From Chloroflexota bacterium (lineage in GTDB: Bacteria > Chloroflexota > Dehalococcoidia > UBA1127 > JACQUN01), in NCBI GenBank assembly GCA_016210285.1, contig JACQUN010000026.1, positions 1-18,346 on the forward strand: a stretch of DNA of 18,346 bases. Reading direction: 5' to 3'. A program made the translations under genes and the position numbers. The notes under the pieces are model-generated. The model had not been told where the DNA came from, made no database searches, and worked only from the letters and a program-made list of their open reading frames with translations. How positions within the stretch are numbered: the stretch's first letter is position 1; the number at the start of each line of letters is the position of its first letter. Below, one piece after another: positions 14,073-18,346 of this stretch.

Positions 14073-15989
14073 TCACTTGTCGAGCCACGCGTAGATGCGG
14101 GCTTGCCCCTCATACAGACCTGCACCCACGTAGTAGCCCTTCACGTAGCTCCACACCGGCACCCAGGTCATCGGGTAGCCTACGGGGTGTTTGGGCGTAT
14201 CCTCAAAGTAGAGAACGCGCTGAATATCCCAGATGAGGTCCCTCCGCTTGAGGGGGTCTATCTCCCGCAGCGCCTTGTCGTAGAAGGCGCGTATCTTCTT
14301 TTGACCAGACGCCGTCTCGCCTGTGGGGGTAACCCAGCGAGCAGGCGGGTACGCGTCCTGTTCAGTCATGTAGTTCTGGTCCAGGGTGTTGAGGGGATAC
14401 ATCACGGTGGTGCCCAGCCCCATGGCCCAGAGGTCAAAGGCCCCTTCCCTCCCCTTTGCAAAGGTTACCGCTGGGGGATAGATCTCTACCCGGTTCCTGA
14501 TGCCGAAGGCGGTGAGCTGTGCCCCGGTGACCTCGCCCCTTCGGTTGAACGGGGCCGAGGACTGGGCCATGACGAGAAGCTCAGGGACGTCCTGAGGCGT
14601 GGGGTACCCGATCTTGGCCAGCAGCCGGCGGGCCTCGGCAAGCGCCTCGCTCCTGCTCAGCGCCAGCCACTGGGCCTTCTTCATCTCCGCCTCGGGCAGG
14701 ACATAGTCCGGGAAGGCAACGGGGTCCAGGATGTACCCCATGTTGCCGTGGCCCTGGTCAACCCGTTCCTTCATATCCTCCAGGTCAAGAATCAGGGAGA
14801 TGGCCCGGCGGAAGTCCGGGTTGTTGGTCGGGGGCTTTTGCAGGTTGAACCAGGTCGTCATATGCAGTATAGTAGTCCCTTCAAGAACGCGGATCTTGCT
14901 TCCCATGCGCTTGACCATCTGGTCCTTCTCGTCTGTCGTCATGACAGGGAAAACGGGCCACACATCCAGACGGCCTGCCATGAAGGCGGCGAACTGGAGG
15001 GACTTGTCCACCATCACCGTGCCGTTGTACCCGTCAAGGTACGGCAGCTTCCTGCCGAAGGGGTCCTTCCTGTAATAGTTGTCGTTGCGGACGGCCTCAA
15101 TGCTCACGCCCAGAGTCCACTTCTTGTACTTGAAGGGTCCCGTCCCGACGGGAGGGTTATCGTCCCCTGTGAAGAGGGGCTCATAGCTGGTCCTCCCCTT
15201 GAAGCGCTCAATCTTGTGCCTGGGGGCGATACGGAGCTGAGAGGAGGAGACAAGAGCGATGAAGTCGGCGAAGGGGTACTGCAGCTTCACCTCAAGGGTG
15301 TAGTTGTCCACGGCGCGGGAGGACTGGTAGACATCTGAAAGGAAGCCTCCCCAGCGCCTCCCCTGGCCAAACTTCTTCCAGAGTTCCGCTGAGTATTCGT
15401 AGGTGGCCACCACGTCGGCGGCGGTGAAGGGGGTTCCATCGTGCCAATTGACGTCCTTGCGGAGGTAGAAAGTGTAGATACTGCCGGTGGGGTCCACCTC
15501 CCACCGCTCTGCCAGGTCGGGAATTGATTCCGAGGGGTTGAAGGGGTTCCACATCAGGAGCTTGCTGTACAGCCCCTGCATGGCCTCCTCAGAGGCGGGG
15601 TTGGTCTGGGCCGGGGCCAGGTCTGGGTCCGCCGTGTACAGGAAGACCCTGACGGTGCCGCCGTACTTGGCCCCCTTGACGTCGTCCTGAGAGATCGCCC
15701 CAAGCAGGGCTCGCTTCCTTGCCTCCGCAGGCGCAACCGGGGCGGGTGCTGTCGCCGCAGGGGCCGGAGCGGTTGCAGGGGATGGAGTAGCCACCAAGGC
15801 GGCGGGGCGGGCGGGGGTCGGGGTCGGCACCGAAGCTGCTCCCGCCGGCGCTGCTGGCGCCGTTGCCGGAGTTGGCGCGGCAGCAGGCTTGGCCTCTGGC
15901 GCGCCTCTACACGCCACGGCGGTCAGGAGCACCACCAAGAGGAGCAGGGCTGCTCCCCTGACCAAGAGGCGCATCGCTCTTCCCGTCAC
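14073..15989 (-). CDS. Lipoprotein substrate-binding protein, family 5 (peptide/opine type), SBP2
   Basis: A 638-aa receptor of the DppBC importer encoded directly after it. The signal MRLLVRGAALLLLVVLLTAV (6-25) ends in a lipobox with Cys27. It is followed by a long Ala/Pro/Thr tether to about residue 90, a style common in Chloroflexota lipoproteins. The SBP_bac_5 signature spans about 158-200 (LAERWEVDPTGSIYTFYLRK, then WHDGTPFTAADVVATYEY). I kept the GTG at 15989 because AGGGGGTGA (15993-16001) precedes it closely; the ATG at 15974 (MRLL) with a weaker site is the alternative and gives the same mature protein. A good promoter lies at 16019-16047, so this gene probably opens the transport-amidase operon. 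It is only distantly similar by eye to SBP1 and may bind a different ligand. Confidence 0.94.
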   Translation of the reverse strand: MTGRAMRLLVRGAALLLLVVLLTAVACRGAPEAKPAAAPTPATAPAAPAGAASVPTPTPARPAALVATPSPATAPAPAATAPAPVAPAEARKRALLGAISQDDVKGAKYGGTVRVFLYTADPDLAPAQTNPASEEAMQGLYSKLLMWNPFNPSESIPDLAERWEVDPTGSIYTFYLRKDVNWHDGTPFTAADVVATYEYSAELWKKFGQGRRWGGFLSDVYQSSRAVDNYTLEVKLQYPFADFIALVSSSQLRIAPRHKIERFKGRTSYEPLFTGDDNPPVGTGPFKYKKWTLGVSIEAVRNDNYYRKDPFGRKLPYLDGYNGTVMVDKSLQFAAFMAGRLDVWPVFPVMTTDEKDQMVKRMGSKIRVLEGTTILHMTTWFNLQKPPTNNPDFRRAISLILDLEDMKERVDQGHGNMGYILDPVAFPDYVLPEAEMKKAQWLALSRSEALAEARRLLAKIGYPTPQDVPELLVMAQSSAPFNRRGEVTGAQLTAFGIRNRVEIYPPAVTFAKGREGAFDLWAMGLGTTVMYPLNTLDQNYMTEQDAYPPARWVTPTGETASGQKKIRAFYDKALREIDPLKRRDLIWDIQRVLYFEDTPKHPVGYPMTWVPVWSYVKGYYVGAGLYEGQARIYAWLDK

Positions 15990-16018
15990 GGCTCACCCCC
16001 TGACCACGTGTTGGCCTC

Positions 16019-16047
16019 ACTGTATCGGTGGCTCAGCATCTTGTCAA
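16019..16047 (-). promoter_or_regulatory. Promoter ahead of binding protein 2
   Basis: On the minus strand a perfect TTGACA (16047-16042) is followed after exactly 17 bases by TACAGT (16024-16019, four of six -10 bases). The expected start near 16012 gives a leader of about 22 bases to the GTG at 15989. It lies in the 151-base gap after the monooxygenase gene and would drive SBP2-DppB-DppC and the amidase modules. Confidence 0.65.
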
Positions 16048-16140
16048 GCCCTTTGCTGCCCGTTGCGGAGACGAAGTTCGTCACCGCTGGGGATGTTCCC
16101 CGGACAGAGCTTGCTGCCACCCTGTAGTGCGCGGGAGGGC

Positions 16141-17082
16141 CTATCTTCTGAAGTAGGGGATGATCTCCCTGGCGGTGACCTCCATGTGCCGCTGCACGTC
16201 CTTGGGCTCGCCGGACCAGGCGAAGATGAGGATGCGGGCTCCCGCCTCCACATACTGCTCAATGCGCTTGATGCACTCCTTCGCCGGCCCCACGATGCAG
16301 TACCCTCCCACGAGGGAAATCATGTCGGCGCGGGAGCTGTACCGCCCGCCCAGGCGCGCGGCGGCGATGCGGGCCGCCTCCTCCTTCGTGTCGTAGATGG
16401 AGATGAAGGCATAGTGGGCCCACTGGAAGCCGGAGAGGTCCCGCCCCGCCTCCTGCGCCAGTTGGGTGATGCGGGCCACACTCTCCTGGTAGCGCTCCGG
16501 GCTGTAGAAATAGGGGAGCCAGCCATCGGCGTACCTGGCGGTGCGGCGCATCGCCCCCTCCCGGCGCCCCGCCACCCAAATGGGCGGGTGTGGCTTCTGG
16601 TAGGGAGGCGGCTTGAGGGTCACGTCGTTGAGATGGTAGAAGCGTCCGTCGTGGGTCACATGCTCCTCGGTCCACAGCCTCTTGAGCAGCCCCAGGCACT
16701 CGTTGGCACGGGCGCCCCGCTCCTTCACCGGAACCCCCAGCGCCTCAAACTCCACCGGGAACTCGCCACCTACGCCGACGCCCAGGGTCAGGCGGCCTCT
16801 GGAAGCGATGTCCAGCGTACTCGTGAGCTTTGCCAGCATCACAGGCTGGTACAGGGGCGCCAGGAGGATAGTGGAGACCACACGGATACGCCTGGTAGCG
16901 CCGGCGGCCACCGCCATGGCAGGGAGGGCGGCGCCGGTGGGGGTGGGCGGGTTGCCCCGCATGTAGTGCTCGCCGCTGGCAACGTACTCGTACCCCAGCT
17001 CCTCCAGCCGCTGCGCCTGCTCCGCCACCTCCTCATCGCCTCGCCCCAGCACCGCCCCAAAGTGTAGCTCCGGCGTAGGCAT
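16141..17082 (-). CDS. LLM-class F420- or FMN-dependent oxidoreductase (luciferase-like)
   Basis: A 313-aa luciferase-like TIM-barrel protein. Landmarks are LEELGYEYVASGEHY (26-40), LLAPLYQPVMLAKLTSTLD (73-91) with SRGRLTLGVGVGGEF (94-108), the KPPPYQKPHPPIWVAGR block (157-173) and ARYADGWLP (182-190). It uses F420 or reduced FMN to oxidise or monooxygenate a small organic substrate; the cofactor cannot be decided from sequence alone. The ATG at 17082 is chosen because AGGAGGTT (17087-17094) lies four bases upstream and homology begins at once; the longer frame to 17433 has no family similarity. It is the first gene of the minus-strand cluster, 151 bases before binding protein 2, and divergent from the crotonase gene. 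A role in first attack on the imported compound is possible. Confidence 0.9.
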   Translation of the reverse strand: MPTPELHFGAVLGRGDEEVAEQAQRLEELGYEYVASGEHYMRGNPPTPTGAALPAMAVAAGATRRIRVVSTILLAPLYQPVMLAKLTSTLDIASRGRLTLGVGVGGEFPVEFEALGVPVKERGARANECLGLLKRLWTEEHVTHDGRFYHLNDVTLKPPPYQKPHPPIWVAGRREGAMRRTARYADGWLPYFYSPERYQESVARITQLAQEAGRDLSGFQWAHYAFISIYDTKEEAARIAAARLGGRYSSRADMISLVGGYCIVGPAKECIKRIEQYVEAGARILIFAWSGEPKDVQRHMEVTAREIIPYFRR

Positions 17083-17507
17083 GGCCAACCTCCTGCCCGC
17101 GCCCCTGGAGGCGTGCAGGGCCTCGTCGAGGGGCGTGGTAGCTTGTGCGGCTGCATTATAGCACTGGTGGCGAACAGGGGGGTGCCGCTCGAATATCTCT
17201 CGAAACGGCAGAGGAAGGGGGTAGGCATGGGCTGCGGCACGCACCAGGGCTCCCAGGCCCAGTTTGACGTGAACCCCAACATCGGGGAGGCCCTGGGCGT
17301 GAGCCGGCGGACTGAGGTGGCGCATCGGACAATCCCCCATGATGCCGCACGGATCCGGCCGGGGACGCTCAACCCCTCGACGAAGCGGGGCCGGTGGAGT
17401 ACCATATCGCCAGTCGGGGGACGCCCGACACAAGAAGAGGCTGCCTGTGAAGCAACGCCGGCAGAGTCGTTGGAAGAAGCCAGTACAAGCTTGGGAGGTG
17501 TTGTGCC
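17083..17507. other. Divergent intergenic region, 425 bases
   Basis: This lies between the start codons of the monooxygenase (minus) and crotonase (plus) genes. Frames are open in several phases, but none has a recognisable protein or a convincing ribosome site other than those of the flanking genes (GGGAGGTG at 17493-17500 serves the crotonase). A minus-strand extended -10 box is annotated separately. No clear plus-strand promoter, operator palindrome or regulator gene is seen. Confidence 0.5.
17155..17163 (-). promoter_or_regulatory. Extended -10 box, candidate monooxygenase promoter
   Basis: The minus strand reads TGCTATAAT (17163-17155), a TGn motif directly joined to a consensus -10. 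At 16-18 bases upstream there is only a C-rich stretch, so no -35 is present; extended -10 promoters can work without one. The leader to the ATG at 17082 would be about 66 bases. Confidence 0.38.
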
Positions 17508-18293
17508 ATGGCCTACGAGACCGTTCTCTATGAGCGCAAGGGAAGGATCGCCTATATCACCCTCAACCGCCCGGAGTCCCTCAACGCCTTCAACAACACC
17601 CAGGACCGCGAGACGGGTGAGGCGCTGGACGAGTTCGATGCCGACGACGAGGCATGGGTGGCCATCCTCTCGGGCAAGGGCAGGTGCTTCTCGGCTGGGG
17701 CCGATGTCAAGGAGCGCTTCCACGGGACATCCCGGGAGGAGCGTGCCCGACAGGGCGGTCCGGGGAGAATCCGCCGCGCTGGAGGCTACCTGGCCAATAC
17801 TATCCACTGGAAGCCGGTCATCGCCGCAGTCCACAGCTACTGCCTGGGACAGGCCATGGCGCTGGCTATGGAGTGCGACCTCATCGTCGCCTCAGAGGAC
17901 GCCAGGTTCGCCATCACCGAGATCAAGCGGGGGCTTTCGGGCGCGAACCTGTGGGCGCGGGCCTGGTTCTGGACGGGGTCCAAGGTGGCTACAGAGGTAG
18001 CCCTGACCGGGGAGCACCTCAGCGCCCAGGAAGGCTATCGCCTGGGGCTGGTCAACCGCGTGACCTCCGTGGGCCAGCATGTCGCCGGGGCAGAGCGCCT
18101 GGCAGAGCGCATCCTTGAGAACCCGCCTCTGGCAGTACGCTCCACGGTTCGAGTTGCCCGCCACACGGTCCTCCCCTTCCTCCAACAGGCGAACCTGTAC
18201 ACCGGCGCCCTGAACCTGCACCTCAGCGAGGACTTTGAGGAGTCCGCGCGCGCCTTCGTGGAGAAGCGCAAGCCCGTGTTCACGGGGCGGTAA
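17508..18293 (+). CDS. Enoyl-CoA hydratase/isomerase (crotonase) family protein
   Basis: A 261-aa crotonase-fold enzyme acting on acyl-CoA thioesters in the cytoplasm. Landmarks are LNRPESLNAFNN (19-30), the oxyanion-hole segment FSAGADVKE (61-69), the second oxyanion-hole Gly at about 114 in YCLGQAMALAMECD (111-124), EDARFAITEIKRGL (130-143) and ALTGEHLSAQEGYRLGLVNR (165-184). Of the two catalytic Glu of true enoyl-CoA hydratases, the second is present (Glu138) but the first aligns with Ala118. Simple hydratase activity is therefore doubtful; isomerase, hydrolase, decarboxylase or lyase chemistry is as likely. The start is fixed by GGGAGGTG (17493-17500) seven bases upstream. It is divergent from the minus-strand cluster, and a candidate IS end begins seven bases after the coding region. 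Confidence 0.92.
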   Translation: MAYETVLYERKGRIAYITLNRPESLNAFNNTQDRETGEALDEFDADDEAWVAILSGKGRCFSAGADVKERFHGTSREERARQGGPGRIRRAGGYLANTIHWKPVIAAVHSYCLGQAMALAMECDLIVASEDARFAITEIKRGLSGANLWARAWFWTGSKVATEVALTGEHLSAQEGYRLGLVNRVTSVGQHVAGAERLAERILENPPLAVRSTVRVARHTVLPFLQQANLYTGALNLHLSEDFEESARAFVEKRKPVFTGR

Positions 18294-18296
18294 CCC

Positions 18297-18346
18297 CTAG
18301 TGTCCTGAGTTGTTAATTCGTTGAATAAATGCAGCGACTGTTGGGC
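18297..18346. mobile_element. Candidate left end of an IS630-type element (cut by the window edge)
   Basis: After a CTAG (18297-18300) the sequence changes to a more A/T-rich stretch, beginning GTGTCCTGAGTTGTTAATTC. Its first 20 bases agree with the left end of the 938-1117 element at 13 positions by eye, including the initial GTGT, TGA at 7-9 and ATTC at 17-20, and both follow CTA of a CTAG. IS630 elements are known to choose CTAG and duplicate TA. Only about 46 bases are visible, so neither transposase nor right end can be checked. Confidence 0.4.

Noticed and set aside
17113..17507. A small gene or decayed gene in the divergent gap
   Set aside because: Several frames are open, but none has a ribosome site plus recognisable sequence. 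The reading frames look like ordinary high-GC noise.
1..18346. CRISPR arrays, tRNA or rRNA genes, riboswitches
   Set aside because: Reading both strands I found no regularly spaced direct repeats, no convincing cloverleaf and no rRNA-like segment; this is a visual search only and weak structures could be missed.

Overview
This is a high-GC bacterial segment (a 60-base sample inside the left oxidoreductase gene is about 62% G+C) rich in nutrient-uptake and catabolic genes. The two binding proteins are lipoproteins with unusually long Ala/Pro/Thr linkers. Together with the mix of dipeptide-type ABC importers, amidases, an MmgE/PrpD protein, a luciferase-like monooxygenase and a crotonase, this resembles uncultured Chloroflexota (Dehalococcoidia/SAR202-like). 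That is an impression; the window holds no rRNA or other phylogenetic marker.

Layout. (1) 1-3315, plus strand: a DppB-type permease cut by the left edge, a DppC-type permease and a GAL80-like Gfo/Idh/MocA oxidoreductase. The two permease genes are separated by a 180-bp mobile element with perfect terminal inverted repeats; it appears to have inserted into a CTAG that was both the stop codon of the first gene and part of the ribosome binding site of the second. (2) 3316-5020: an accessory patch. It has a G/C-rich double hairpin, a HicB antitoxin gene, a HicA toxin gene that has lost its N-terminal half, and a clearly lower-GC gene (about 40% in a sample) for a RelA/SpoT-domain nucleotide pyrophosphokinase-like protein. 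(3) 5021-17082, minus strand, read right to left: LLM-class flavin monooxygenase, lipoprotein binding protein 2, DppB, DppC, small GatC/AtzG-like protein and amidase, a second such pair, lipoprotein binding protein 1, a decayed relic that looks like a third GatC-amidase junction, and an MmgE/PrpD protein. (4) 17508-18293, plus strand: a divergent crotonase-family gene, followed at the right edge by what looks like the first bases of an IS630-type element, again at a CTAG.

How it may work together: two binding proteins and one permease pair would import a peptide- or amide-like compound, and the two amidases, each with its own small helper protein, would hydrolyse it. The monooxygenase, MmgE/PrpD protein and crotonase are plausible further steps. 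The substrate cannot be read from the sequence, and the ATPase subunits of both importers are absent from the window. Promoter-like sequences are visible ahead of binding protein 2 (good -35 and -10), the MmgE/PrpD gene (perfect -10) and the monooxygenase (extended -10).

The signals I rate highest are the precise insertion between the left permease genes, the relic third amidase module, the truncated HicA beside an intact HicB and a RelA/SpoT-domain gene, and the duplicated helper-amidase modules.
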